Below, in pieces: positions 35,975-44,862 of a DNA stretch of 64,000 nt (its first letter is position 1; the number at the start of each line of letters is the position of its first letter). The notes beneath the pieces were generated by a model that made no database searches, had not been told where the DNA came from, and saw nothing but the letters and a program-made list of their open reading frames with translations. Both the position numbers and the translations under genes were made by a program. This DNA comes from Mesotaenium endlicherianum (lineage: Eukaryota > Streptophyta > Zygnematophyceae > Zygnematales > Mesotaeniaceae): assembly GCA_009602735.1 (NCBI GenBank), contig WELA01007991.1, forward strand, positions 62,001 through 126,000, written 5' to 3'.

Positions 35975-36730
35975 ATGCAATACACGCTGAAAAAGTCACT
36001 GGGCCAGCATTTCCTGAAAGATGAACGGGTCTGTGAAAAGATAGTGAAAGCTTTACAGGAAGACGATTTCAGTCACCTGCTGGAAGTTGGTCCCGGTGGT
36101 GGCGCCCTCACCAAATACTTGCTGCAACTGCCGGGAATCGAATTCAAAGCAGTGGAGTTGGATGCTGAAAAAGTAGCGTACCTCGAACACAGCTATCCTT
36201 CCATCAAAGGGAAAATACTGCATGAAAGCATCCTGGATGTGGCCTTGCCTTTCCCTGTTCCTTTCACCGTTGCAGGCAACTTCCCTTATAATATTTCATC
36301 GCAGATATTGTTCAGGATCCTGGAATGGAAAGAACAGGTACCCGTCATGATTGGCATGTTCCAAAAAGAAGTGGCGCAACGTGTGACCTCAAAACCCAAC
36401 AGCAAAGACTATGGCATATTGAGTGTGCTAATACAAGCTTATTACGATGTGGAATATTTATTCGATGTGCCGCCCGGCAGTTTCAACCCGCCCCCGAAAG
36501 TGATGAGTGGTGTGATCCGTTTGAAACGCAGGAGCACACATTACGATATGAAAAACGAGCGCTCGTTTTTCACGCTGGTAAAATCTGCTTTCAACCAGCG
36601 CAGAAAAATGTTGCGGAATCCATTGAAAAGCCTGTTCGATAAAGAACTGCTCCAGGAAGAGATCTTCAGCAAACGCGCAGAGCAGTTGAGTGTGGAAGAT
36701 TTTGCCAAACTGACCTTTAAAATGAAATGA
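35975..36730 (+). CDS. rsmA: 16S rRNA dimethyladenosine transferase RsmA (KsgA)
   Basis: 251 aa. KSLGQHFLKDERVCEKIV at the N-terminus and the SAM-binding motif LEVGPGGGALT (residues 36-46) are diagnostic, as is the catalytic NFPYNIS (NxxY type). It dimethylates A1518 and A1519 of 16S rRNA. It is divergent from pdxA and followed 14 bp later by a hydroxyacid dehydrogenase gene. Confidence 0.97.
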   Translation: MQYTLKKSLGQHFLKDERVCEKIVKALQEDDFSHLLEVGPGGGALTKYLLQLPGIEFKAVELDAEKVAYLEHSYPSIKGKILHESILDVALPFPVPFTVAGNFPYNISSQILFRILEWKEQVPVMIGMFQKEVAQRVTSKPNSKDYGILSVLIQAYYDVEYLFDVPPGSFNPPPKVMSGVIRLKRRSTHYDMKNERSFFTLVKSAFNQRRKMLRNPLKSLFDKELLQEEIFSKRAEQLSVEDFAKLTFKMK

Positions 36731-36744
36731 GAGCCCGTTAGCGT

Positions 36745-37671
36745 ATGAAACTTAAAGTCATTATTACAGCACCCGTACATGAATACCTCCTGCAACGCCT
36801 GGAGCAAGCTGGTTATGAAACCCTGTACCGGCCGAGCATCAGTTACGATGAATTGAAATTGGCTATTGCAGAAGTAACCGGACTCATAGTAACCACCCGT
36901 TTAAAGATCGATGCAGCCATGCTGGATGCTGCTGCACGATTGAAATGGATTGGCCGTTTGGGAAGTGGTATGGAGTTGATAGATGTGGATTATGCAAAGC
37001 GCAAGGGTATTCATTGTGAGAGTAGTCCGGAAGGCAACCGCAATGCCGTAGCTGAACAGGCGCTTGGCATGTTGCTGAACCTCATGAATCATATCAGCAG
37101 CAGTAACCGCGAGATTGCCGAAGGAAAATGGCTGCGCGCCGAGAACCGTGCCGATGAACTGAGCGGGAAAACGGTAGGCATCATTGGCTTTGGTAATACC
37201 GGGGCCGCGTTTGCCAAACTGCTCTCTTCTTTTGATGTAACGGTATTGGCCTACGATAAGTACAAGTCTGATTTTGCGAAGGGTTATATTCACGAAGCAG
37301 GACTTGAACAGGTATTGCGTTATGCCGATGTGGTGAGCCTGCATGTACCGCTTACCGACGAAACTTTTCACCTGGCCAACGACGCGTTCTTCGACGCCAT
37401 GGAAAGAAAGCCTTATTTCCTAAATACCAGCAGGGGTAAGGTAACCAGTGTTAAGTCACTCATTGGAGCTTTACAAAGCGGTAAAGTGAAGGCAGCGGCG
37501 CTGGATGTATTGGAAAATGAGAAACTGGGCACCTATACTCCCGACGAAAAGGCCGATCTGCGGTGGCTGCTGGAGCAACCCAATGTCATCATCACCCCAC
37601 ATATTGCCGGCTACAGCCATGAGGCTTATTATAAGATGGCGAAAGTGGTTTTGGATAAGCTGGGTATCTGA
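36745..37671 (+). CDS. D-isomer 2-hydroxyacid dehydrogenase (phosphoglycerate-dehydrogenase-like)
   Basis: 308 aa. The NAD-binding Rossmann motif is [15 protein letters not shown] (near residue 140-155), followed by the family signatures [18 protein letters not shown] and the catalytic Arg in [13 protein letters not shown]; the catalytic His is in [12 protein letters not shown]. There is no C-terminal ACT domain, so it is not the long regulated SerA type. It may be a phosphoglycerate dehydrogenase or act on another 2-hydroxyacid. It follows rsmA by 14 bp. Confidence 0.9.
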   Translation: MKLKVIITAPVHEYLLQRLEQAGYETLYRPSISYDELKLAIAEVTGLIVTTRLKIDAAMLDAAARLKWIGRLGSGMELIDVDYAKRKGIHCESSPEGNRNAVAEQALGMLLNLMNHISSSNREIAEGKWLRAENRADELSGKTVGIIGFGNTGAAFAKLLSSFDVTVLAYDKYKSDFAKGYIHEAGLEQVLRYADVVSLHVPLTDETFHLANDAFFDAMERKPYFLNTSRGKVTSVKSLIGALQSGKVKAAALDVLENEKLGTYTPDEKADLRWLLEQPNVIITPHIAGYSHEAYYKMAKVVLDKLGI

Positions 37672-37737
37672 GAATAGCAGAATGAATGCAATCGTTTTAA
37701 TATCCTCAAATTGCTTGTAATCAATTAATTAAAGTCA

Positions 37738-37753
37738 TTTTTCGGCCGAAAAA
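37738..37753. repeat. 16-bp perfect palindrome upstream of greA
   Basis: TTTTTCGGCCGAAAAA is self-complementary without a spacer. It lies 67 bp after the hydroxyacid dehydrogenase stop and 134 bp before the greA start, so it could be a small bidirectional terminator or a protein-binding site. Confidence 0.5.
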
Positions 37754-37886
37754 CTAGCCCCCGTTAAAGACTTCTTAAATCCATCTCTAATAGGAAATTA
37801 GAAAAAAAAGTAGTTATTTTGTCGTTCTGCAACGCTGCAATCAAATGTGGCGTTGTATTTTTTTTACCCTTTTTAAACCAAAGAGT

Positions 37887-38363
37887 ATGAATGAAGCTAA
37901 TATGTATGTGACAAAGGAGACATTCGACAAGATGCGGGAGGACCTGCAAAAGATGAAGTCTGTTGACCGTCCGGCTGCTTCCAGGGCTATTGCGGAGGCG
38001 CGCGAGAAAGGCGATTTGAAGGAGAATGCTGAATACGATGCGGCCAAAGAAGCGCAAGGCATGCTTGAGGCCAAAATCAAGCAGTTGGAAGGCGCTATTG
38101 CCAATGCTAAAATTGTAGATACCAGTGATATAGATACTAGTAAAGTAACCATTCTCACTAAAGTAACCATTACCAATATCGCTACCAAGAAAACGGTAAC
38201 ATACCAGATCGTAGGTGAAAAAGAGGCCGATCTGAAAGCAGGAAAGATCTCTGCCGGATCTCCTATCGGTAAAGGGCTGCTGGGTAAGCAAAAAGGCGAA
38301 GTAGCCGAAGTGCAGGCGCCCACCGGTGTCATGAAATACAAAATCGAGAACATCACTGTATAA
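37887..38363 (+). CDS. greA: Transcription elongation factor GreA
   Basis: 158 aa from ATG 37887 (MNEANMYVTKETF). The N-terminal coiled coil has REKGDLKENAEYDAAKEAQG, the GreA/GreB signature with the acidic tip that reaches the polymerase active site; the C-terminal FKBP-like domain includes SPIGKGLLGKQKGEVAEVQAP. GreA stimulates RNA cleavage by backtracked RNA polymerase. The frame is open upstream to 37845 but the extra 14 residues are not family-like. Confidence 0.95.
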   Translation: MNEANMYVTKETFDKMREDLQKMKSVDRPAASRAIAEAREKGDLKENAEYDAAKEAQGMLEAKIKQLEGAIANAKIVDTSDIDTSKVTILTKVTITNIATKKTVTYQIVGEKEADLKAGKISAGSPIGKGLLGKQKGEVAEVQAPTGVMKYKIENITV

Positions 38364-38395
38364 GCTGAATTTTCGTTTTTCAAACTCTTATCACC

Positions 38396-38788
38396 ATGAC
38401 CATCTTCTCTAAAATCATAGCCGGACAAATCCCTTCATACAAAATTGCCGAGAACAACAGGTTCTATGCGTTCCTGGATATTTTTCCCCTGGTAAAAGGG
38501 CATGTACTGGTGATACCCAAAACAGAAGTTGATAACCTTTTTGATCTTGGCGATGATTATCTTTCAGAGATACTTGTTTTTGCCCGGCCCATTGCCAAAG
38601 CCATTGAGCAGGCGTTCCCATGTAACCGTTGTGGTATCAGTGTGGTAGGATTGGAAGTACCGCATGCGCATGTGCACCTGATTCCCATTAACAGCGCCGA
38701 TGACCTGAATTTCACCAGGGGTAAACTTCAACCTACACCGGAAGAGTTGAAAGATGCACAGCAAAAGATCACCGCTTTACTCGCGTAG
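38396..38788 (+). CDS. HIT family protein (histidine-triad nucleotide hydrolase)
   Basis: 130 aa. The histidine triad is HAHVHLIPI (near residues 90-98), with the N-terminal FSKIIAGQIPSYKIAEN and DIFPLVKGHVLVIPK segments of the Hint branch. These enzymes hydrolyse phosphoramidates or acyl-AMP from aminoacyl-tRNA synthetase side reactions. It lies 32 bp after greA, and its 3' end overlaps the convergent ruvC gene by 20 bp. Confidence 0.93.
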   Translation: MTIFSKIIAGQIPSYKIAENNRFYAFLDIFPLVKGHVLVIPKTEVDNLFDLGDDYLSEILVFARPIAKAIEQAFPCNRCGISVVGLEVPHAHVHLIPINSADDLNFTRGKLQPTPEELKDAQQKITALLA

Positions 38789-39353
38789 GATTTTTTTCAA
38801 TGAAGTCGTCCCATCCTTTAAGGCCTTTGGTGGCTTTGCCCAAAACAGAAGATGTTTGGTAATGATGACAAAGCGCCACAGCCAATGCATCGGTGGCATC
38901 AAAATACTGAGGCTTTTCTTCAATGTTCAGGATGCGCTGTAACATTTTCCATACCTGATCTTTATCGGCATTGCCATTACCGGTGATAGATTGTTTTACT
39001 TTCTTGGGTGAATATTCGGTTACTTCCAGTCCGGCCTGTATGGCTGCAGCGATCGCCACTCCCTGGGCCCTGCCCAGTTTCAGCATACTCTGTACATTCT
39101 TGCCAAAAAATGGCGCTTCAATGGCAAAGGAAGCGGGCCGGTATAGTTTGATCAGTTCGCATACTTTGGCATGGATCATTTCCAGCCGTACATAAATGTC
39201 TTTCTGTGAAGCGAGTTTCAGCACATCCATGAGTAATACCTGTGGCTGGCCTTTTTCCAGGCGTACAAGTGCAAAGCCCATTACCTGTGTGCCGGGATCG
39301 ATACCCAGAATGATTTCTGATTTGATGATTGCTGATTTCTGATTTGATCGCAT
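38769..39353 (-). CDS. ruvC: Crossover junction endodeoxyribonuclease RuvC
   Basis: 194 aa from ATG 39353. The RNase H-like core begins with IILGIDPGTQVMGFA carrying the first catalytic Asp, followed by FAIEAPFFGKNVQSMLKLGRAQGVAIAA and the C-terminal KPQYFDATDALAVALCHH with acidic catalytic residues. RuvC resolves Holliday junctions with RuvAB (ruvB is at 52853). The N-terminal leader (MRSNQKSAIIKSE) is encoded by a repeated sequence (39311-39348). A longer frame to 39386 overlaps the promoter box at 39369-39376 and is rejected. Confidence 0.95.
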   Translation of the reverse strand: MRSNQKSAIIKSEIILGIDPGTQVMGFALVRLEKGQPQVLLMDVLKLASQKDIYVRLEMIHAKVCELIKLYRPASFAIEAPFFGKNVQSMLKLGRAQGVAIAAAIQAGLEVTEYSPKKVKQSITGNGNADKDQVWKMLQRILNIEEKPQYFDATDALAVALCHHYQTSSVLGKATKGLKGWDDFIEKNPTRVKR

Positions 39354-39440
39354 GATGAGAAACTGCATCAAAGCTAAAGAACCCAAATCAATCCATTAAA
39401 AAATTAGCCATCCAATCAGAAATCAGCAAATCAGCAATGG
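39311..39440. repeat. Direct and inverted short repeats around the ruvC start
   Basis: TGATTTCTGATTTGAT occurs twice (39311-39326 and 39333-39348) in the first codons of ruvC. A reverse-complement relative, AATCAGAAATCAGCA, is found at 39414-39428 and is followed by another AATCAGCAA-type copy. The set flanks the ruvC promoter and start codon and the promoter of the next plus-strand gene. Confidence 0.7.
39369..39376 (-). promoter_or_regulatory. -7 promoter box of ruvC
   Basis: Reads TAGCTTTG on the minus strand, matching TAnnTTTG, 15 bp before the ATG at 39353. Confidence 0.55.
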
Positions 39441-39445
39441 AAAAT

Positions 39446-39453
39446 TATCTTTG
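39446..39453 (+). promoter_or_regulatory. -7 promoter box of the LPG-synthase-like gene
   Basis: TATCTTTG, a perfect TAnnTTTG box. Transcription would start near 39460, 12 bp before the proposed CTG start at 39472 and about 175 bp before the first in-frame ATG at 39637. Confidence 0.62.
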
Positions 39454-39471
39454 CTCATCAATTGAGGTCTT

Positions 39472-40461
39472 CTGAATAGAAAGTTCAAAATATTCATCAA
39501 CTACTTTGTAGGTCCCATACTGTTTGTATGGCTTTCCTATTCCATCTACCGGCAGGTAAAACTACAATCCAGCCTGCATGAGTCCTGGCAACTGATCAAA
39601 GCTTCATTTACAGGTGCACAAAGCTGGAAACTATGGATGGCTTTGCTGCTCATGCCTGTTAATTGGGGAATAGAAGCCAGGAAATGGCAGTTCCTGGTAA
39701 AAAGCATACAACCTGTTGCTTTTTCAAAGGCGTACAAAGCCATTTTTGTTGGACAAGCCATTGCGTTCAATGCGCCGAATCGAATTGGCGAATCTGCCGG
39801 CAGGGCTGTGTACCTGGAAGAGGGCAACCGGTTAAGAGGTGTTGCATTATCGGTCATAGGAAGCTTGAGCCAGATCATGATCACCCTGGTCATGGGTTTT
39901 GTTGCATTGATATATCTGAGACTGCACCTGATTGATAAAGGTTATCTGTTGGAAGGCATACCAGCGGCCTGGGTGGATGGATTCATCGTTGTCATGGCCC
40001 TGATCCTCGCCCTCTTCATACCCGCATATTTCCGTCTTTCCTGGTTGGTTAAAAGGTTGGAAAAGATTCCCTTCATAGCCAGGCACCGTTTTTTTGTTCA
40101 GAAGCTGGAAGACCTGAATGGAAAGCAGTTGGTACAGCTACTGGGGTTATCGGCGGCACGGTACCTGGTATTTGTGGTACAGTATATGCTATTATTGGCT
40201 GTGTTCGAAGTGCATATAGCATGGACCGATGCAGCTGCATTGGTGGGGGTGCTGTTCCTGGTATTAGCGGTTGTGCCCACCATTGCGCTGGCCGAGTTGG
40301 GCTTCAGAGGGAAGTTGAGTATTGAGTTGTTTGGATTGTTAAGTCCGAATGCCCTGGGCATCATTGCCACTGCTACGGGTATCTGGATCATTAACCTGAT
40401 CGTTCCTGCGATAATCGGAACTTTGTTTATATTGGGAATAAGATTTTTTAGAAATAAATAA
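39472..40461 (+). CDS. LPG-synthase-type multi-pass membrane protein (UPF0104 family), probable CTG start
   Basis: 329 aa if started at CTG 39472. The family (lysylphosphatidylglycerol synthetase transmembrane region, PF03706) has about eight helices; the parts PNRIGESAGRAVYLEEG and LAVVPTIALAELGFRGKLSIELFG are recognisable. The frame is open from 39466 and encodes KFKIFINYFVGPILFVWLSY, a complete first membrane segment in phase with the rest, but contains no ATG until 39637. GTG and TTG are also absent in frame. A CTG (or other non-standard) start just after the promoter box is the simplest reading. A catalytic FPG-synthase domain is not present, so the function is unknown. It is followed 9 bp later by a DUF3108 gene. 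Confidence 0.82.
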   Translation: MNRKFKIFINYFVGPILFVWLSYSIYRQVKLQSSLHESWQLIKASFTGAQSWKLWMALLLMPVNWGIEARKWQFLVKSIQPVAFSKAYKAIFVGQAIAFNAPNRIGESAGRAVYLEEGNRLRGVALSVIGSLSQIMITLVMGFVALIYLRLHLIDKGYLLEGIPAAWVDGFIVVMALILALFIPAYFRLSWLVKRLEKIPFIARHRFFVQKLEDLNGKQLVQLLGLSAARYLVFVVQYMLLLAVFEVHIAWTDAAALVGVLFLVLAVVPTIALAELGFRGKLSIELFGLLSPNALGIIATATGIWIINLIVPAIIGTLFILGIRFFRNK

Positions 40462-40470
40462 TAGCTGAGC

Positions 40471-41262
40471 GTGAAAAAAATGATAGGACTCGCTGTGCTG
40501 GCATTGGGTTTACAACCTGTGAAAGCAGGCGATGATTTTTGCGGCATTCGTAACCAGGCCTTCCAGGCGGGAGAAAGCATTACATTCAATGTGTTTTATT
40601 CGGTAATAGGTCTTTACATCAATGCGGGCAGCGCCAGTTTTTCAGTTTCCTTAGAACACCTCAATAACAAAGCTGCTTATCATGTTATAGGAAGTGGCTC
40701 TTCAAATTCCAGTTACGACTGGATATTCAAAGTGCGCGACCGGTATGAAACTTACATTGATACCACCAACCTGCAACCGTTGAAGTTCATCCGGAATATC
40801 GATGAAGGGGGCTATAAAAAATCAGAGAACATTATTTTCAACCAGGCAGCCAACACAGCCACTACCCCCAATGGTGTATTCAAAGTACCCAATTGCATTC
40901 AGGATGTGCTGAGCTCCATTTACTATGCACGGAATATCGATTTCAACCGGTACAAGCCGGATGATAAAATTCCCTTTGCCATGTTCCTCGATAACGAAGT
41001 ATACAACCTGTATCTCCGGTACATGGGCAAGGAAGTGGTTAAAACAAAGTATGGCAAGTTCAGGGCCATCAAATTCAAGCCCCTCCTGGTAAAAGGAACC
41101 TTATTCCAGGGAGGAGAAAAAATGACGGTATGGGTAAGCGATGACCCCAATCATATTCCACTGCGCATTGAAAGTCCTATCGTAGTAGGCAGCATCAAAG
41201 TAGATATGATGCAATACCGTAACCTGCGATACCCGCTCAGCTCAATGATTAGTTTTAAGTAA
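40471..41262 (+). CDS. DUF3108 domain protein, secreted
   Basis: 263 aa starting with GTG. A signal peptide (KKMIGLAVLALGLQPVKAG) is followed by a beta-rich DUF3108 domain (FQAGESITFNVFYSVIGLYINAG near residue 30, and a C-terminal VWVSDDPNHIPLRIESPIVVGSIKVDM). Members are probably periplasmic or outer-membrane-associated beta-barrel-like or lipid-handling proteins; no function is established. It lies 9 bp after the LPG-synthase-like gene, so the pair forms one transcription unit. Confidence 0.88.
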   Translation: MKKMIGLAVLALGLQPVKAGDDFCGIRNQAFQAGESITFNVFYSVIGLYINAGSASFSVSLEHLNNKAAYHVIGSGSSNSSYDWIFKVRDRYETYIDTTNLQPLKFIRNIDEGGYKKSENIIFNQAANTATTPNGVFKVPNCIQDVLSSIYYARNIDFNRYKPDDKIPFAMFLDNEVYNLYLRYMGKEVVKTKYGKFRAIKFKPLLVKGTLFQGGEKMTVWVSDDPNHIPLRIESPIVVGSIKVDMMQYRNLRYPLSSMISFK

Positions 41263-41284
41263 ATCTTTTCCGATGGCAATTGGT

Positions 41285-41647
41285 TTAAGCGGCCCGGGCT
41301 GCTTCGCTGATGCGTTGAGAAGGAGTTCTTCCCAGCAAGCGGGAGCGCCTGTAAATGATTTTACAAATAACGGTGATCAGCAATGCACCAATGGCAATAC
41401 CGGCGAACAATCCGAGGATAAGCGAATCGAAAAGCCGTTGGCCAAGATAGGCACCATACACAACCGATACACCGGATAAAATACCCGATACGGCAGCAAT
41501 GATGGTGTTCCCCGTTCTGTTGGAAATTTCAATACGGGCATTGCAATGCCCGCAATTGGTGGCTGAGAAATTGTAAAGCTGGACGAATCGTTTGAAAGAT
41601 ATCCGTTCTCCGCAATTCGGACATCCTGCAACGTGGTTTCTGGACAT
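41285..41647 (-). CDS. Small zinc-ribbon membrane protein
   Basis: 120 aa. The N-terminus holds two Cys pairs, CPNCGE (residues 9-14) and CGHCNA (near 32-37), forming a zinc ribbon, followed by two hydrophobic helices (TIIAAVSGILSGVSVVYGA and LILGLFAGIAIGALLITVI) and a basic tail. Size and layout suggest a small membrane protein with a cytoplasmic zinc ribbon. It stands alone; its 3' end faces the DUF3108 gene 22 bp away. Function unknown. Confidence 0.82.
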   Translation of the reverse strand: MSRNHVAGCPNCGERISFKRFVQLYNFSATNCGHCNARIEISNRTGNTIIAAVSGILSGVSVVYGAYLGQRLFDSLILGLFAGIAIGALLITVICKIIYRRSRLLGRTPSQRISEAARAA

Positions 41648-41802
41648 TGGAGTTCAGTTTTAGGAGTGACTGAATAAAATGGATGGGTAAGATAATCATT
41701 ATCAATCGCCGCATATTGTAGTGAAACACCGAATTTATATGGAGTTTTTCACTGAGGCGTCAGTAAAAATTGCAAGAATGCACTACACTACTGTAGTAGT
41801 TC

Positions 41803-42672
41803 CTATAAATCGTCCAACTTGAAAAGCTGTTCTTGACGAATGCCTCTTTCAGTGTTTTGCAACGAACAGCATTCATAGAGCGGGTCGTGCTCAAAATAAA
41901 GCGTGTAGTGATTTTCCATAGCCTCCTGTAGGAAAGCCTTTTTCTCCTGTAGGGAAGTGAGCGGAAACATATCGTAAGCCATCACATAAGGAATAGGAAT
42001 ATGTGCCACGGAAGGGAGCAGATCGGCCATATATACCAGTGTACGGCCCTTATATTGTATCTGCGGAAGCATCATTTTATCGGTATGTCCGTTTACAAAG
42101 CGGACACTCACCTGGTCTGTAAAGGGACTGGAAGCCAGCTTCCCGTCTTTGGTAAAAGGTTCGCCGGGAACAGGGATGAATTGAAGGCGGCCGCTTTCTT
42201 TTATAGGAAGAATATTCTCTTTGAGGAAAGAAGCTTTCTCCCGGTCGTTCGGTTGGGTGGCCCATTGCCAATGTTGTTCGTTGCTCCAGTAAACGGCATT
42301 TCGGAATGCGGGCACAAGTTGGCCGCCCTGTCTTTCAATACTGCCCCCACAATGATCGAAATGCAGGTGAGTAAGCAATACATCGGTGATATCATCACGG
42401 GTAAAACCATGGGCGGACAGAGAGCTGTCGAGCGTATCATTGCCATGGAGATAATAGTGTCCGAAAAATTTAGCGTCCTGTTTATTGCCCATACCGGTGT
42501 CTACCAGTATCAACCTGTTCCCTTCTTCTATCAGCAAACAGCGTAGCGCCCAGGAACACATATTATTTTCATCGGCCGGGTTGAGTTTGTTCCACATGCT
42601 TTTAGGAACAACGCCAAACATGGCGCCTCCATCTAATTTAAAATGGCCGGTGTTGATCGTATATAACTTCAT
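41803..42672 (-). CDS. Metallo-beta-lactamase fold hydrolase
   Basis: 289 aa. The metal-binding motif is LLTHLHFDHCGG (HxHxDH, near residues 103-112), with further ligands in FVNGHTDKMMLP and FEHDP near the C-terminus. The N-terminal half (LILVDTGMGNKQD) resembles the lactonase-like branch of the fold. The substrate is not predictable; N-acyl-homoserine lactonase activity is one option. Its ATG overlaps the stop of the MFS transporter by one base, so translation is coupled. Confidence 0.9.
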   Translation of the reverse strand: MKLYTINTGHFKLDGGAMFGVVPKSMWNKLNPADENNMCSWALRCLLIEEGNRLILVDTGMGNKQDAKFFGHYYLHGNDTLDSSLSAHGFTRDDITDVLLTHLHFDHCGGSIERQGGQLVPAFRNAVYWSNEQHWQWATQPNDREKASFLKENILPIKESGRLQFIPVPGEPFTKDGKLASSPFTDQVSVRFVNGHTDKMMLPQIQYKGRTLVYMADLLPSVAHIPIPYVMAYDMFPLTSLQEKKAFLQEAMENHYTLYFEHDPLYECCSLQNTERGIRQEQLFKLDDL

Positions 42673-43991
42673 CAGGCTATTTGTTTGGCCAGCTTGCGCT
42701 GCGTTGATGCAGCAAAGATCAGCAATGCCAATCCAATTACAAAGAATACTACCAATGCCAGCACTGAATTACGCTGCGATTTGGTGGCTTCATTGATGTA
42801 ACCAAAACTGAATGTGCCAATCACAATGGCTATCTTTTCCGTTACATCGTAAAAGCTGAAGAAAGAAGTGGTGTCTCTGGTTTCGGGCATCAGTTTGGCA
42901 TAAGTGCTGCGGCTGAGAGATTGAATGCCACCCATCACAAAACCTACGAGGGTAGCCAATGCATAAAACTCGTAAATACCATTGCGTGGCAGGAGGTACC
43001 CGATGATGCACATGAATATCCATAAAACTACGGTGATCATCAGGGCATTGAAATTGCCTAATTTTTCAGATAATCGCGCAATCAGGTAAGCACCCGGGAT
43101 GGCTACAACCTGTATGATCAATATAGAGATGATGAGATTGGTAGTAGGAATGTTCAATTCGCTTTTACCATACAAAGTAGCAGCGAGCATGACTGTTTGA
43201 ACCCCCATGTTATAGAAGAAGAATGCTCCAAGGTATCTTTTTAATACGGGTAAATGCGTTAACTGTTTCCAGACCTTACGGAGTTCTTTATAACCATTAG
43301 TCAAAAGAGAGCCACCGGCCGACAAAAGACCTGCTGGCTGACTCTTGGGCAAACGGTTAAGTGAGAACTGGCCAAATCCCCACCACCAGATACCTACCAA
43401 TAAAAAAGATATCTGTGAGGCCTTGCCTGTAGTGATGCCAAACTTATCGGGCACCAATACGAAAATAAAACAGATCACCTGTAAAATCACGCTGCCAATA
43501 TAGCCCAGCGCATATCCTTTGGCGCTGACCCTGTCGCGATCTTCGGGTGCGGCAATTTCAGGTAAAAAGGAATTGTAAAAAACCAGGCTGCTCCAGAACC
43601 CGATACAGGCAATGATCATGCAGGCCAGTCCATAAGCCAGGTTGTGGCTGTCGAAAAAATAGAGCGCACTGCAGGCAATGCTGCCCATGGTACAGAAGAA
43701 AAACAGGAATGTCTTTTTATTGCCCTTGTAGTCTGCAATGGAAGAAAGCAGGGGCGACATAATGGCTACCACCAGGAATGCAAATGCCAGCGCATAATTG
43801 TATAAAGAAGTATTGACAAACTCTCTTCCAAACAAATGAACCGTATCATTACTGGTAGCGTCATTGCCATCGCCGGTAACGGCTTCATAATAGGCGGGGA
43901 AAATAGTAGAAGTGATGACCAGGCTGTATACGCTGTTGGCCCAGTCGTACATGGCCCAACCGGTAATGACTTTTTGAGACGCAGTTTTCAT
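42672..43991 (-). CDS. MFS transporter of the UMF1/Atg22-like group
   Basis: 439 aa with about 12 membrane helices. The start KVITGWAMYDWANSVYSLVI is the characteristic WAxYDWANSxY motif of the UMF1 family (vacuole effluxer Atg22-like). Substrates in bacteria are mostly unknown. Its stop codon overlaps the start of the metallo-hydrolase gene by one base, which suggests a shared function, for example export or import of the hydrolase substrate. Confidence 0.92.
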   Translation of the reverse strand: MKTASQKVITGWAMYDWANSVYSLVITSTIFPAYYEAVTGDGNDATSNDTVHLFGREFVNTSLYNYALAFAFLVVAIMSPLLSSIADYKGNKKTFLFFFCTMGSIACSALYFFDSHNLAYGLACMIIACIGFWSSLVFYNSFLPEIAAPEDRDRVSAKGYALGYIGSVILQVICFIFVLVPDKFGITTGKASQISFLLVGIWWWGFGQFSLNRLPKSQPAGLLSAGGSLLTNGYKELRKVWKQLTHLPVLKRYLGAFFFYNMGVQTVMLAATLYGKSELNIPTTNLIISILIIQVVAIPGAYLIARLSEKLGNFNALMITVVLWIFMCIIGYLLPRNGIYEFYALATLVGFVMGGIQSLSRSTYAKLMPETRDTTSFFSFYDVTEKIAIVIGTFSFGYINEATKSQRNSVLALVVFFVIGLALLIFAASTQRKLAKQIA

Positions 43992-44012
43992 ACTGGTTTT
44001 GATTTTTGACTT

Positions 44013-44813
44013 CTACTGCAAGTAGCCCGCCAGCACCAACACCAACAAAACAGTTCCTACTACAATCCGGTACCAGCCGAACAAACGGAATCCGTGCTTC
44101 TGCAGGAACCCGATGAAAAATTTGATGGCCAGCAATGCCACAAAGAAAGCAATGAGGTTGCCGAGACCAAGGGCCAGCAAGTTCTCCTTGTTTTTCAATA
44201 ATTCGGGTTGCTGTTTGAATGCTTTCAATAATTTATAACCGGTAGCGGCAGCCATGGTAGGTACAGCGAGGAAAAAAGAGAATTCGGCAGCCAGACTGCG
44301 GGTCAGCTTCTGTTGCATACCGCCAATGATGCTGGCAGCGCTTCTGCTGGTGCCTGGGATCATAGCCAGGCATTGCCAGATACCAATGGTGAAAGCCCTG
44401 GCTATGCTGATCTTTTCTTCCGTTTCAACTGCTGCAGGTGTTTTGAATAATTTGTCGATGAACAACAAAACAAAGCCGCCCAGTAACATGGTAATGGAAA
44501 CGGTGAGCGGACTTTCCAGCAGCTTATCTATTTTATCTGAAAAAAGATAACCTAACAATAATGCTGGTATCACGGCAATAATGAGCTTGAAATAAAAATT
44601 CCAGCGGTTGAGCGGGAAAAATTTCTTCCGGTAAAATACCAACACGGAAAGAATGGCGCCGAGCTGAATGGCTATTTCGAACAGTTTGGTGAAATCGTCT
44701 TTTTGAATTCCCAGGAATGAACTGGCAATAATCATGTGCCCGGTAGAAGAAATGGGCAGGAATTCGGTCAGGCCTTCAATGATGGCAATGATAACCGTCT
44801 GGAAGATAGACAT
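44013..44813 (-). CDS. uppP: Undecaprenyl-diphosphate phosphatase
   Basis: 266 aa with about seven membrane helices. The catalytic signatures are EGLTEFLPISSTGH near the N-terminus and PGTSRSAASIIGG near residue 158-170, both diagnostic of UppP/BacA. The enzyme recycles undecaprenyl diphosphate to the monophosphate carrier for peptidoglycan and surface polysaccharides. It is downstream of ftsX and DUF3098 on the same strand, a Bacteroidota cell-wall cluster. Confidence 0.97.
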   Translation of the reverse strand: MSIFQTVIIAIIEGLTEFLPISSTGHMIIASSFLGIQKDDFTKLFEIAIQLGAILSVLVFYRKKFFPLNRWNFYFKLIIAVIPALLLGYLFSDKIDKLLESPLTVSITMLLGGFVLLFIDKLFKTPAAVETEEKISIARAFTIGIWQCLAMIPGTSRSAASIIGGMQQKLTRSLAAEFSFFLAVPTMAAATGYKLLKAFKQQPELLKNKENLLALGLGNLIAFFVALLAIKFFIGFLQKHGFRLFGWYRIVVGTVLLVLVLAGYLQ

Positions 44814-44862
44814 GCTTAGGTTTGTTGAATGTTAAATGGTAGTCTTTGTAACAGGCTGGCCA

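Noticed and set aside
39637-39639. ATG 39637 as the start of the LPG-synthase-like gene
   Set aside because: It would remove the first membrane helix, which is encoded in phase directly upstream, and place the start about 175 bp from the promoter box.
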